From assembly GCA_029556615.1 (NCBI GenBank), contig JAKQDD010000211.1, positions 91,323 to 155,322 on the forward strand: a stretch of DNA of 64,000 nucleotides, read 5' to 3'. Under the pieces are notes generated by a model, which was not told where the DNA came from, did not search any database, and saw only the letters and a list, made by a program, of their open reading frames with translations. A program made the position numbers and the translations under genes. Origin of the DNA: Verrucomicrobiota bacterium. GTDB lineage: Bacteria; Verrucomicrobiota; Verrucomicrobiia; Limisphaerales; J093. Position 1 is the stretch's first letter. Each line of letters starts with the position of its first letter. Below, piece by piece: positions 24,021-34,574 of the stretch.

Positions 24021-24716
24021 CTACTTGCCCTGGACCCGCTTCCGCAGAGCTCCCGAGGCGAGCATCGCGACCCGCTGGATCTCAGCGTTCTGCTCCGCAC
24101 TCGGCGAGATGATGCCGGCCTGCATGCTCTTGCGCATCGTGCGCACCTGCGCCTCAAGCTGCCGGAGGCCCTCTACCGATGCCTGAACTCCGGGACGCGG
24201 TGCACGCGGCTCCGGCGTGGTCTTGCCGGGGTCGAGCTTGCCCGCCTCGTAGTCGTCACCGAGCTCGCGATTCTCCTGCATGGTGAACTCGCCCGTGAAG
24301 GTCGAGTCGTTTGGGGTCAGGTCCTCCAGGGGACCAGACACCTCGCGCCCGATGTTCTCGGGGTCCCAGTCGGCCGCCTGCCGGCGCTGCGTGGCCTGAC
24401 GAGGCTGAGCGACTGGAGCTGCCGCAGGGGCGGGGGCTGCCGCAGGGGCTGCCGCAGCAGGGGCTGCCGCAGGGGCTGCCGCAGCAGGGGCTGCGACAGG
24501 AGCGCCACCATCGAGGTGGTCAGCGACCTTGTCGGCGATCTGCGTGAACGCCTGAACGGCACCGGGCGCGATCGCCAGGTCCGCCTGATTTTGCTGGAGC
24601 GCCATGACACACCGGTCAAGCTGCGCGGCCAGCTTGCGCCGCTCCCGAACCATAAGGGGAGAGAGGGTTGCATTCTTCGTGTGCGTCGGGGGTGCGGGAC
24701 GCTTCGCTTCGGACAT
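24021..24716 (-). CDS. Nested in-frame product, candidate scaffolding protein
   Basis: ATG 24716 (MSEAKRPAPPTHTK) is inside the long frame and in phase with it. It is preceded by a perfect AGGAGG eight bases upstream, much better than the site of the full-length gene. The product would be 231 residues: helical ends and an A/P-rich hinge (about residues 75-105) made from gggctgccgcag-type repeats. Phage lambda C/Nu3 shows the same design, an in-frame scaffold inside a longer head protein. Separate production is inferred. Confidence 0.45.
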   Translation of the reverse strand: MSEAKRPAPPTHTKNATLSPLMVRERRKLAAQLDRCVMALQQNQADLAIAPGAVQAFTQIADKVADHLDGGAPVAAPAAAAPAAAPAAAAPAAAPAPAAAPVAQPRQATQRRQAADWDPENIGREVSGPLEDLTPNDSTFTGEFTMQENRELGDDYEAGKLDPGKTTPEPRAPRPGVQASVEGLRQLEAQVRTMRKSMQAGIISPSAEQNAEIQRVAMLASGALRKRVQGK

Positions 24717-26576
24717 GGAACTATCCTCCTGCGCTGGGGGCCTAGATAGGGGCTGTATCGAGTCAGGGTCGACGACCTTCTTCGACAGGACGGACAGGTC
24801 GCCGGTCTTGACCGCATGTCGCACCTTGGCGAGGTGCGGGTCGTCGAGGGGGAGAGGCTCTACCTCCCCTGAGTCGAACAGTTGCTGTAGCAGCTCGTCA
24901 AGGGACTTCACGCCCGCTAGGACGAGGTTAGAGGTCGCGGCCTCGATCGCACCCTCGTCGGGAGGGTTGGCGCGCAGGTGCGAGAGCAGGTCCTTGGTAG
25001 CCGACCGGATCTTCTCATCACGCTTCGCTTTCTTGTTGGCACGCGACCGCAAGTCCTTGGCGCTCACGCGCTTGCGCCCCTTGGCGTCACCCTTCGATGT
25101 TGCGTTGAGGACCGCCTGCACGGTGGTGGCGTCCTCCAGGACGATCCGACGCACCGCGTCCCGAAGAACGGCCTTCTGACCTGCCCCAAGGCGCGGGCCC
25201 CCGTCAGTCCTCAGCAGGTCTCCCACGTCCTCGAACGGCCCGTCCTTCACGAGGTCCGCGAGGTCGTCGTTGTCCGCCTCTTGCAGTGCGTGGGACATTG
25301 CGGATCGTCCCTCTGGACCAAAGAAGGTGTCCGACGGGACGAGCATCGCCTCCGCCCGTCCCGCCTTGGCCATCACCTGGACGAGCTTACCGAACGAGGG
25401 GGACATCTCCGGCCGGAGCCGCACCTCCTTCCCCTTCTTGTCGCTCATGAACGACAGGTCTACGTCGTCGGCGTCCTCGTCATCGTCCCCAGAGGGCTCC
25501 AAGAAGGGGAACAGCTTGGCGGCATCATCCTTGGGCAGGATCGCGGGGTCTCCCTTAGGGAGTTTCTTGACCTTAGGCTTTGGTTCGTTGACGGGCTGGA
25601 CGTAGGCGACGGGGTCCTCTCCCTCCAGGTAGCAGGCAAGGGCGAGCCCGTCGATGCGGGCCTCCAGGTTGGCGCGGCGTGGGTGGTCGTCCGCCATCCC
25701 CTGTAGCAGGAGGGCGGAGCGGTTGAGCGCCTTCTGCCGCTGCTCCCTCCCTGCCTGCCTGAAGATGTTGAAGGAGGCCCTCGCCGACCCCGCTAGGGCC
25801 TTGTCAGACATGTCGCTCTGAAGCGGCACGCCCGCGAGGCGCTCCGGGTTGGATACCAAGCTGTCGGTGACTGCGATGGCCGCTACAGCGGCCCCGAGCT
25901 GCTCGGGATTCGACTTCCCGCGCGCGTTGTTCTGCGCGCGGCGCACCTCATCGGCGACCCACCCGAAGTTCTTCTTGGCGACCTGCTTGGCGACGAACCC
26001 CACCCGATCGCCAAACGCCTGCATCGCCTGGTCAAACTCAGCGTCCGGCAGGTCGAGCATGGCCTTGACGTACGGGTGGTCGTCTCCTCCAAGGTCCGAC
26101 TTCAGGGTCTCCCGGAAGCTGTCGCGGATCGCGGATAGGCGCTTCTGTCGGACCTCAGCACGGTCCTCTGGGGACTCCTCGTCATCGAACTCCTCCTCCC
26201 CATCCTCGTCGTCAGACTCCTCCGCACCATCTGCGATCGCCTTGGCACGCTCCTCGTCGGGAGCAGAGGTGGGATGGTCCGCGTCCGGCGGCCACACCCC
26301 CCAGGCAGAGTCCGCCTGCCAGTAGTCGCCCGGCCGCTTCTTCTTCTCGTCTCGCTGGACGCGCCGCGCCCCTACGACCTTGTAGTTGAGCGACAGGTCG
26401 GCGTCTTCTCCCCCAACATCTGGGTCGGGGTCGACCTCCATCCTGTGCCTTTGCAGGTCGTGACGTGGGGGCTTCTTCGTGGGGGGAGGACGGACGTTGC
26501 GCTCGGCCTCCCGGTCCTCACGCTCCGCGTGGTCGAGAGTCGCCCAGAAGGAGCGGGCTGACGAGTCGAACTCCAT
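24021..26576 (-). CDS. Large head-operon protein, with nested C-terminal frame
   Basis: This 851-residue protein starts at ATG 26576. It is mostly helical and charged, with acidic stretches around residues 110-160. The segment around residue 480 (LRTDGGPRLGAGQ) leads into further helices. The last 230 residues contain an Ala-Pro repeat linker. A strong internal ribosome site inside the frame suggests that the C-terminal part is also made separately. Position between portal and protease suits a scaffold/core protein. No catalytic motif is recognised. Confidence 0.55.
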   Translation of the reverse strand: MEFDSSARSFWATLDHAEREDREAERNVRPPPTKKPPRHDLQRHRMEVDPDPDVGGEDADLSLNYKVVGARRVQRDEKKKRPGDYWQADSAWGVWPPDADHPTSAPDEERAKAIADGAEESDDEDGEEEFDDEESPEDRAEVRQKRLSAIRDSFRETLKSDLGGDDHPYVKAMLDLPDAEFDQAMQAFGDRVGFVAKQVAKKNFGWVADEVRRAQNNARGKSNPEQLGAAVAAIAVTDSLVSNPERLAGVPLQSDMSDKALAGSARASFNIFRQAGREQRQKALNRSALLLQGMADDHPRRANLEARIDGLALACYLEGEDPVAYVQPVNEPKPKVKKLPKGDPAILPKDDAAKLFPFLEPSGDDDEDADDVDLSFMSDKKGKEVRLRPEMSPSFGKLVQVMAKAGRAEAMLVPSDTFFGPEGRSAMSHALQEADNDDLADLVKDGPFEDVGDLLRTDGGPRLGAGQKAVLRDAVRRIVLEDATTVQAVLNATSKGDAKGRKRVSAKDLRSRANKKAKRDEKIRSATKDLLSHLRANPPDEGAIEAATSNLVLAGVKSLDELLQQLFDSGEVEPLPLDDPHLAKVRHAVKTGDLSVLSKKVVDPDSIQPLSRPPAQEDSSMSEAKRPAPPTHTKNATLSPLMVRERRKLAAQLDRCVMALQQNQADLAIAPGAVQAFTQIADKVADHLDGGAPVAAPAAAAPAAAPAAAAPAAAPAPAAAPVAQPRQATQRRQAADWDPENIGREVSGPLEDLTPNDSTFTGEFTMQENRELGDDYEAGKLDPGKTTPEPRAPRPGVQASVEGLRQLEAQVRTMRKSMQAGIISPSAEQNAEIQRVAMLASGALRKRVQGK

Positions 26577-26598
26577 ACAACCGACTCACCTAGAACGC

Positions 26599-28617
26599 CT
26601 ATACCGGGCTGACAGCAGGCGCGGGGGCCTGCTGTCGGGCGAGCGCCGCCGTGACCACACCCTCCACGAGCACCGAGAGCTTGTGGTCCAAGGCGTCCAC
26701 GAAGGACGCGAGCTGCGCGTCCCGTACGGCCCGCTTGGACTTCTTGCTGGCGAAGCGACTCATCGAGGGGTCCGGTCCAGGCTTCATGGTGATCCCGAGC
26801 GATGCGGCGATGCGGTCAGAGAGGTCTGAAGACTCCGCGATCTTCTGCGCGACCGCCCCGTAGATGGCGCGGGGGAGCTCGTTGAAGGTGGGATCGTTCA
26901 CCGTGAACAGGTCGTGCTTGACGCGCGTCTTGATGGCGTCCCCGTCGAGGCCGAGCACGTCGTAGATGGTCTCCACGTCGAGGCTGCCCTTCTGATAAAG
27001 ATTGAAGAGCGCGTCGAACACCTCCTGGTGGTCACGGATCCCGATGCGAGTGAACGACAGGCGCGGGAACACGGTCTGTAGGTTGCCGTCCTCGTCCTCC
27101 TCGACGAACCCCATCCTCGCGCACATGGGCTCAAGGATCTGGAAGTCCACGAAGTTGCAGAGCTGCTCGCGTCGCAGCATGTCGCGCCAGTTGATGACCT
27201 CCAGGTTGATGCGATCTCCCGAGTAGCTCGCCTCACCGGACAGCAGGCTCTCGGTCACCCCGAGACCCGCGTACAGGTGGCGGTCGATGCGATCGTGCTC
27301 GGAGGTGAGCTCAAGGAGCCGGTTCTCCTGCCCGCCGCCCCGCTCCTCCCAGTGGACCTCGAAGTTGGTCACGATGCTGTAGTCGGGGTCCTGGAGCGCC
27401 AGGTCCACCTGGTCGCGCAGGTCGTCTACCTGCGCCTGCGACATGTTCTCTCCCCACACGATGCGGTAGGGAGTCATGTGACGAGACGCGATGCTCGTCT
27501 GGGCCTGCCGGATCTTGTCCTCGAACACGAGGTCCCGCAGGCAGCGCTGAAGCACCGAGGCTCCTCTGAGCTGGTAGTCGGTGCGCCGCCGCGAGAGGTA
27601 CGCGACGAACGAACCCGCGTAGGGATCGGTGTTGAGCGGGATGGGCTGCCCGGAGCGGACGAAGTCGACGACGTCCGGCGACATCGTCGCGACCACCTGA
27701 CGCGCCCGCTCGTCCCCGTTGTCGGCCTTCTCGACGAGTTCCTTCGCGCGATCGTCGGGCATGAGGTCGAACGTCCGCAGGTCCGTGTGCGGGTACGCCT
27801 CCATGTTGACACGGTCAGCCGGCAAGGTGCGGATCGTCGTCCACCCCTTGTAGTTCTTCTTGAGCCACGCGACCTCACGCTCCTTGGCGTCAGGGCGCTG
27901 GTTCCAGACCTTGCGGAGGTCGCCCGTCTGAGAGTCTGGGACGAGCACCTCCTCCCCCACCACATCAGGAGGCATGTCCGGCGTGGTGTCCTCGATGAAC
28001 GCGTAGCAGTCCCCAAAGAGGGACATCTCGTGCGTCACGACCATGAGGCGGTCCAGCAGCTTGATCCGGTCCGCCCAGCGCTCACAGAAGCGCATCGCAG
28101 CGTCGGCCATCGCCTTGTTCTTGGCGGCCGGACGCTTGAGGCGCACCTTCGACAGCAGCATCTCGGTGCGCAGGTCGATCGCCTGACCAACCACCGGGTG
28201 GTTGTCGTAGAACCACTGGTAGAACATGCGCAGCTCTTCCTGGCTCTGCGGGAGCTCTAGGAAGTCCGTCGAAAGCTGCGGGCTATAGTAGTTCCCACCC
28301 GACCCGAGCATGACCGACGAGGGGAGGTCGCCACCCTGTGACATCGCGGCCGTACGCCGACTGAAGATCGGCCGCGGGATAACGGTCCGAGGAGGACCCG
28401 CCGACACCGGTGGATTCCCCCCTACCGCACCGCGCGAGGGGACCTTTCCGACCACAACGCCGTCAGGTGTATTGGCCGCCTGACGCGGTGAGGGACGCTG
28501 CGACTTACTCGACGACTTGCGCGACGAGCGACCCTGTGAGCTGGGATTTCCTCGCTGAGGTCTTGGGTTCTTAGCCGCTTGCTTCTTGTCACGCCGTCGC
28601 TGTCGATTGCGTCCCAT
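26599..28617 (-). CDS. Portal protein
   Basis: This 672-residue protein has a basic, low-complexity N-terminus (about 110 residues). The core then has motifs seen in portal proteins: FYQWFYDNHPVVGQAIDLRT, a crown region with LRGASVLQRCLRDLV, and GLGVTESLLSGEASYSGDRI near residue 470. Twelve copies would form the DNA entry channel and docking site for terminase. It is followed by the scaffold-like gene and preceded by an acidic protein and terminase, the classical order. The start ATG 28617 lies four bases from the upstream stop. Confidence 0.75.
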   Translation of the reverse strand: MGRNRQRRRDKKQAAKNPRPQRGNPSSQGRSSRKSSSKSQRPSPRQAANTPDGVVVGKVPSRGAVGGNPPVSAGPPRTVIPRPIFSRRTAAMSQGGDLPSSVMLGSGGNYYSPQLSTDFLELPQSQEELRMFYQWFYDNHPVVGQAIDLRTEMLLSKVRLKRPAAKNKAMADAAMRFCERWADRIKLLDRLMVVTHEMSLFGDCYAFIEDTTPDMPPDVVGEEVLVPDSQTGDLRKVWNQRPDAKEREVAWLKKNYKGWTTIRTLPADRVNMEAYPHTDLRTFDLMPDDRAKELVEKADNGDERARQVVATMSPDVVDFVRSGQPIPLNTDPYAGSFVAYLSRRRTDYQLRGASVLQRCLRDLVFEDKIRQAQTSIASRHMTPYRIVWGENMSQAQVDDLRDQVDLALQDPDYSIVTNFEVHWEERGGGQENRLLELTSEHDRIDRHLYAGLGVTESLLSGEASYSGDRINLEVINWRDMLRREQLCNFVDFQILEPMCARMGFVEEDEDGNLQTVFPRLSFTRIGIRDHQEVFDALFNLYQKGSLDVETIYDVLGLDGDAIKTRVKHDLFTVNDPTFNELPRAIYGAVAQKIAESSDLSDRIAASLGITMKPGPDPSMSRFASKKSKRAVRDAQLASFVDALDHKLSVLVEGVVTAALARQQAPAPAVSPV

Positions 28618-28620
28618 AGG

Positions 28621-29105
<485 letters not shown>

Positions 29106-29109
<4 letters not shown>

Positions 29110-31112
29110 CGGGACCTCCCGAGCCCGAGACCCCGAGGCCCATGACCTCGAGGTCCCGCGTTGCGCATCCCCATGTTGCGCAGAGTGTCAAGACCTCCAC
29201 CCAAGACGTGGGGCCGATTCTGGTTGTGCAGCAGGCGCGCGTAACCAGCCGGCGGGAGCGTCCTCACCCCGGGCATCGCCATGCGGGGTTGCTTGCTCTT
29301 GGCCTGGGAAGCGGCCCAGATCATGCGGGCAAGCGCGTCGGCCTGATCGTCATGCTTTCCAGTCGACTTAGGAGCTTCCACCTCGATGATGTACTTGGAC
29401 CGACGCTTCTGCTGTAGCTCCAGGAGCTCCTGGATGTAACCGCAGTGCTCCCCCTTGGTAGGGTCCATAGGGAGGGGCCAGTCGTACAGGACGATCTTTC
29501 GGTCGAGCAGGTGGTCCTTGAAGTTGCGGTACACCTGTGAGGAGACCGGGCCCGTGAAGAAGATCGCCTCGATCTGCCGTAGCCCCCGGCGTAGAAGCGC
29601 CTGCTCGAAGGGCACGCCGGCCCACTGGTCCGCGATGCCGCGCGCGATGAGGAACTTGTCGCAGTAGCTCGCCACCCAGTCGGCGACCTGCTCGAAGTCC
29701 AGACGGTTGAGCTCGGCAAAGTCCCCCTCGCCCGCACGGATCTCATCCACGACGTCGACGACGATCCGCTCCTCGTCGTCGTAGTGTCCTATGGCCACCG
29801 CGCTCCCGTCGCCGGACAGGGCGACGTCGACCCCCATGTAGTGTTCCTGTCGCGGGATGCCTCGCACCGCGGGCCGGCGGTCGGGCTGCACGCAGTTGAG
29901 CAGGTCGTCCTTGTTCTCGATCCACCCACGGGTTTGATCCGAGAACTGCGCGCCATACTCCGTGAAGAAGACTGTAGCGTCCTTGACGAACTCCTTCTCA
30001 AGCTCGGAGACCTCCAAGGTGGGATTGACCTCCCAGGAGGGGGCCTGGATGGCCAGCATCTTGGAGGCTGCCGCCCCACCGAGCATGGCGATCTGGTACA
30101 TCTCGAAGAAGTGTCCCTGCCGACCAAGCGGGGACGAGATGTGGATGAACCGCCCTTCGACGGGACCGACCGGCCGGCGCGACACGGGGTCTTTGGGACT
30201 GAAGGCAGACATCGAGGGGGCCAGCGCGCGGTAGACTTCCTCCGCCGAGGACTGACCCCCGTCGTTGAAGTGGGCCTCCTCGTCGAGGATGACGACGAGG
30301 TTGCCGTGACCACGAAGTCCCTTGGCGCGGCAGGGGTTGAAGGTGATCTTCAGGGTCGCCCCCGCCTTGTCGTCATCCGCGTAGCGCCCGTACTGCCGGA
30401 TGTCGGCCGGCGTCTGGAGCCGCGCGTAGCTCATCGTGCTGTTGGCGAGGTAGGGGGCGTAGAAGTCGCGCAGCTTGAGGTAGCCGTTCGCCTTGTTGAA
30501 GAGGATGCCCGCCTGATCCTCACCGGTAGCCACCGTAGTGAGGAGGATCTCCTCCCCCTTAGGGAGGCCGTAGTAGACCTGCGGGTCGTCTAGCGCGATG
30601 AGTCGGGCCACCTCGTAGGCGGTCACGATGGCGCTCATCTGAGTCTTGCCGGCGCGGCGACCGATGGCGAGCACCAGCTCACGACGCTGCACACCCGGGG
30701 TGACCTCCCGGATGTTGCAGCGGCCCTGCTCGTAGAGCATGCGCAGGTAGCCTGCCTCGGTGAGGACGCGCCGACTCTTGCTGGAGCGTCGGAAGTCGGT
30801 GACCACCACCCGGTACCGGTAGGTCCCGTACTCAGGGTCGTCCGGACGCAGGCGCGTCTCCGCGATCTCCGCGTAGGCCGGGTGCTTCGGGTCGATGGGG
30901 GCGTCGAGGTCGACTCCGTACGGGTTGTCGTCGAGCGGGAGGCCATAGTACGCCTTGAGGATCACCCGCTGGACGGGATAGAGCGGCTGGTCGAGCCCGA
31001 ACGGCCCCTCCACGAACGTGATGATGTCTGAGAACGACTGGGACCCCGCGAGGTTCTTAGGCCCGTGCAGGACGTCGTGTACCAGAGACCCGTACTCGCT
31101 CTTGCGCGCCAT
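29106..31112 (-). CDS. terL: Terminase large subunit
   Basis: This 668-residue protein has both expected domains. The ATPase domain shows a Walker A variant GRRAGKT (151-157) and Walker B VVILDE (273-278). The RNase H-like nuclease shows GVDVALSGDGS with Asp429 and a final KHDDQADAL (acidic residues near 588-592). It cuts concatemeric DNA and pumps it into the prohead. It lies upstream of the acidic protein and portal genes in one transcript; 3 bases separate its start from the preceding stop. Confidence 0.9.
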
Positions 31113-31115
31113 CGA

Positions 31116-31790
31116 CTAAGCCCCCTGGGCGGCCTTCTGCATGCGCGCACGCAACTGCGTCTCCCAGCTTGGGTCAGACATCGCGCGCCCAAGGATGGAG
31201 AACATGGAGTCAACAGCCTCCTGACGCATGCCGGCCTTCGTCATGCTCTCCCGCACACACTCCAGCGTGGCGCGAACCACCTCCTTGACCGCAGGAGACT
31301 TGGGGTCGAGCTGCGCTCCCCCGCTCACCTGGTCAAAGCGATGCGCGAGCTTCTCGTGCAGGTTGGCGAGCGCCCGAATGCGCTTCACGGTGAGGTCGGC
31401 CGCCTCCGACCGACGTGTAGGGTCGACCTTACTGCGCAGGAAGTCGAGGCGCGCGATGTCGGAACCGATCTCCTGGGCCACCTGCGCGAGGATGCGCGGA
31501 TCGTCCGGGTCGCGACGGATCATCGCGACGATCCCGTCTTTCCGCACGTGGTCCCCCATCTGGATCTGATAGGCGGCCCCCTGATCGGTAGCAGATGTCG
31601 CGGCCGTCTTGGACGGTCGCCCTCCGTCCCCCAGCCACACGGTAGCGGCACCATCAGACGGGCGGGTCTGGATGTCGTCGTCCTCGGTCACCTCCGCGAT
31701 CGGCTTGTACTGGCGGCGGCCGTCCTTCCCGATGACGAGGACGCGGGTCGTCCCTGGAGGGAGCGTCGTTAGGATGTCTGCGTTGCTCAT
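31116..31790 (-). CDS. Helical protein next to terminase, possible small terminase subunit
   Basis: This 224-residue protein starts at ATG 31790. A beta-rich N-terminus of 60 residues (GTTRVLVIGKDGRRQYK) leads to long helices (about 75-224) such as ADLTVKRIRALANLHEKLAH. The length, helical content and location just upstream of the large subunit fit a small terminase subunit. No recognisable helix-turn-helix allows a firm call. Confidence 0.45.
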   Translation of the reverse strand: MSNADILTTLPPGTTRVLVIGKDGRRQYKPIAEVTEDDDIQTRPSDGAATVWLGDGGRPSKTAATSATDQGAAYQIQMGDHVRKDGIVAMIRRDPDDPRILAQVAQEIGSDIARLDFLRSKVDPTRRSEAADLTVKRIRALANLHEKLAHRFDQVSGGAQLDPKSPAVKEVVRATLECVRESMTKAGMRQEAVDSMFSILGRAMSDPSWETQLRARMQKAAQGA

Positions 31791-32254
31791 CGCGCGAAGA
31801 CCTCAGGCTTTGGGGGACTCGGCGGAGCGACCGCCTCCCCCGTGGACGGGTTGACGGTCAGGCACGGAGGTCCCCAGTTGTACGGTGCCGCGACGCGCAG
31901 ACTCTCCTCCGGGGTGCGCGCGCGAACGAACAGGGTCGTTCCCGTCGCGGAGACGCGATACCCACGCAACGCCAGAGCCTTCAGGAGGTTCTGAGCCGTA
32001 TCCGTCGCACCCGCTCCCACGATGAAGTCTACGTGAGGGGCCAGTATGAGGTCGTCAACCTCCAACCACGTCCGCACCTTGTCGAAGGCATTCGAGGTGA
32101 CGACCACCTGCACGTAGGGGTCGAAGCTCGACGGGAGACCCACTAGGTCGGTCACCCCGCGCTCAAAACCAAGCGCGAGGTGCTCGGCCGCGAGGAGGAG
32201 GCCGTTCGGAAGGACGCGCCCGCGCGCCGCATGGACTATAGCCCCAAACCTCAC
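31787..32254 (-). CDS. Unknown protein
   Basis: This 155-residue protein starts at GTG 32254, overlapping the upstream stop (GTGA). It contains GRVLPNGLLLAAEHLALGFERG and a C-terminal NWGPPCLTVNPSTG. It has mixed alpha/beta character and no recognised family. The stop overlaps the next start (ATGA), so it is coupled to the terminase-proximal gene. Confidence 0.5.
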   Translation of the reverse strand: MRFGAIVHAARGRVLPNGLLLAAEHLALGFERGVTDLVGLPSSFDPYVQVVVTSNAFDKVRTWLEVDDLILAPHVDFIVGAGATDTAQNLLKALALRGYRVSATGTTLFVRARTPEESLRVAAPYNWGPPCLTVNPSTGEAVAPPSPPKPEVFAR

Positions 32255-33861
32255 GACGTCTTGTCCTTGGGGGCCGTCGCCACCTTGAGCCCGTACACGA
32301 GACACGTAGGTCCCTTGCCCGGAAGGTTCGCCAGGTTCGTGCAGCCCACGCAGCGAGAGCTGGCCAGGACCACCTGAGGGCGGGGGCCCTCGACCACGCG
32401 CAGCCGTCGCGCCTCCGCCACGCATCCCTTGATGCTGTTAGGCGTGAGGTGCGCGTCCGCGTAGACGTACTCAACGCCAGCCCGTCCCTCATGGACGGCT
32501 CGAAGCGACCGAACGACGGGCGCACACGCCTGGACGAGGCGAGGAGCCCAACGTGATGCCGTCTCGGCCTCAAGGGTCGACCCCGAGAGGCCCCGAGCGA
32601 CGGCGGTTCGAGCCCACTGTAGGTAGGCACGCACGTCCGCCGCAAACAGACCATGCGTGGATGCGATGCGCTCCACCGCACTCGGCCCCGGAGCCTCCAC
32701 CTGCACGGTGTGCATGGGTAGCGCCGAGTAGACGGGGCCCTCATACGCCTTGGGAGCCTTGGGAGCGGTTGGGGCTGGAACCGTTGAAGCCGCCTTCGAC
32801 CGTGGGGGCGGACTGGCGGGCGTGGGCTTCATCGCTGGGCGTGGAGCCGTGGAGGCCCCGCGCAGCCTGACCCCTTCCCCCTGGTACGTAGTCCCTCGCG
32901 CCGCGGCCGTCGTGATGTCGCGCACAGCCTTCGCCACCACCTCCTCGCGGAGCAGGGGCTGGGAGAGGAGAGTAGCCGCCGTCTTCTGGTCGATGATGCG
33001 GTTCTCGGCAAGCGCGGCCACCTGCCGACGGATCCGCATGTCGGGGCGGGCCGCCGCAGGAGTCGGAGGGGGGGCAGGCGGGGGTGTCCACGAGCTCCCC
33101 TCTCGCTGGTAGATCGAGACGACAGGTCCTCGACCACGTGGGTCAACGCGACCCCGCTCCACGAAGAGGAACGCGGCCTGGAGAGCGCGCGCGGGGTCCT
33201 GCGTGACGGGTGGGAGGGATGCACCCTCCGCGCTAAGGCGCGGGGCGTACTCCCGGTACGCCTCGTTCCAGGGCACGCTTGCTACGACCCGGAGGATGTT
33301 GCCGGCCGCCTCCGCCTTACGGAGAGCGCGAGCCTCCTTGTCGATCACGTAGCGCGCCTGCGGGCAACGCCGCCGCAGGATCTTCGCCCACTTGACCAGG
33401 CCACCTGGAAAGGCGGCCAGCCGGATGAAGACGCGCCCCGCCAGGCCGTCATCCGCTCGCAGCACGGAGGCGACCGAAGCGGCGCGTGTCGCCCCAAACC
33501 TCTCCCCGAGGTCGTGGAGTATCTGCTCAGCCGACTCTCCGAAATGGATCCGCTGGGAGGCCAGACGAAGCGCCTGCTGGAAAGCTGCGGGGTTCTTTGG
33601 CGTCTCCAGGTCCGGGGAGTACTCCGCGGGGTCGACGACCGGCCCCATGCGGGGCAGGTTCTTGTCCCAGAAGGCGCGCAGCGTAGCCGCGGTGTCGAGC
33701 GGGGGCTCCCCCTGCCGGCGCTGCCCGAACACGACCGCGCTCGGCACGTCCATCCAGGACAGGTCCGACAGGCCCGCCTGCCGCTGGAAGTGCGTGGGGT
33801 CGGAGAGGAACGAGTCGTCCTGGGTCTCGTGAAGGAATCCAGGTAGGTCGCGAATGCTCAT
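32251..33861 (-). CDS. Unknown protein with Pro/Ala linkers
   Basis: This protein has 536 residues. The N-terminal 220 residues are helical (AFQQALRLASQRIHFGESAEQIL). A PPPAPPPTPAA linker and a second P/A-rich block (about 350-385) separate a central helical part from a C-terminal domain with CVAEAR and SSRCVGCTNLANLPGKGPTC, a possible zinc-binding cluster. The layout suggests a multidomain virion or packaging accessory protein. No function is assigned. Confidence 0.5.
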   Translation of the reverse strand: MSIRDLPGFLHETQDDSFLSDPTHFQRQAGLSDLSWMDVPSAVVFGQRRQGEPPLDTAATLRAFWDKNLPRMGPVVDPAEYSPDLETPKNPAAFQQALRLASQRIHFGESAEQILHDLGERFGATRAASVASVLRADDGLAGRVFIRLAAFPGGLVKWAKILRRRCPQARYVIDKEARALRKAEAAGNILRVVASVPWNEAYREYAPRLSAEGASLPPVTQDPARALQAAFLFVERGRVDPRGRGPVVSIYQREGSSWTPPPAPPPTPAAARPDMRIRRQVAALAENRIIDQKTAATLLSQPLLREEVVAKAVRDITTAAARGTTYQGEGVRLRGASTAPRPAMKPTPASPPPRSKAASTVPAPTAPKAPKAYEGPVYSALPMHTVQVEAPGPSAVERIASTHGLFAADVRAYLQWARTAVARGLSGSTLEAETASRWAPRLVQACAPVVRSLRAVHEGRAGVEYVYADAHLTPNSIKGCVAEARRLRVVEGPRPQVVLASSRCVGCTNLANLPGKGPTCLVYGLKVATAPKDKTS

Positions 33862-34526
33862 GGGGTGTCCCCTTCGTCGGTATCTTCTTCGTCAGTGTCC
33901 TCGTCCGCGATGTCCCCTTCGCTCTTCTCCTCCTCGTCGCGAGCCCACCCCTCCGGGTCCTCCCGGATGTGGTTGACGTCCTGCATGATCTCGCGGACGC
34001 GCCGTCGCTCACGCGGGCTGATCTCGCCCTGGTCCTGCCAGTGAGGGGCGTAGATCTCGTCGTGGAGCGTGTCCATAAGCGACGAGAGCGCCTCGGTGCA
34101 GTTCATGTAGAGCTTCCGCATGTCGGGGATCTTCTGGATGTATCCCCGACCCCCAAGGTTGCCGTCCGGACTGATGAGCCGGCTCTTGAGCTTGGAGAAG
34201 TCGTTGTGCGCGGAGAGCGCGTGCCCGAGCGCCATCGCGGTCGACCTCAGGCAGCGAATGAGGGGCTTGAGGTTCGCGGTGTCGAACGCGTAGCCCGTCG
34301 CGATCTCGCGACGGCTCGGGTTCTGGTTCGGCCAGGCCCACTGGTTGTCGTCGCCCGAGCGGTCCTTAATGAATCGAACTTCACCTGCCGTACGTGTCTT
34401 GCCGCGACGATCTCCCGATTCGAGGGCGTCGCAAAGACGCAGGATCGCCGCCACACGGCCTCGCCAGCAGCGCTGCTGGTGCTGCGCAACGAGCCGAGCA
34501 ACTACGTGCTTGTCAGGTGACTTCAT
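33858..34526 (-). CDS. Unknown helical protein with acidic tail
   Basis: This 222-residue protein starts at ATG 34526. The sequence is mainly helical (for example AILRLCDALESGDRRGK and LKPLIRCLRSTAMALG). It ends in a D/E/T-rich tail of about 30 residues. It is the first gene of the leftward packaging operon, directly facing a small plus-strand ribbon-helix-helix gene. No family is recognised. Confidence 0.5.
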   Translation of the reverse strand: MKSPDKHVVARLVAQHQQRCWRGRVAAILRLCDALESGDRRGKTRTAGEVRFIKDRSGDDNQWAWPNQNPSRREIATGYAFDTANLKPLIRCLRSTAMALGHALSAHNDFSKLKSRLISPDGNLGGRGYIQKIPDMRKLYMNCTEALSSLMDTLHDEIYAPHWQDQGEISPRERRRVREIMQDVNHIREDPEGWARDEEEKSEGDIADEDTDEEDTDEGDTP

Positions 34527-34574
34527 GGACTCCGCCTCAATGGTGGGCGGTATATAGCGGCGGTATGGTGGGCC

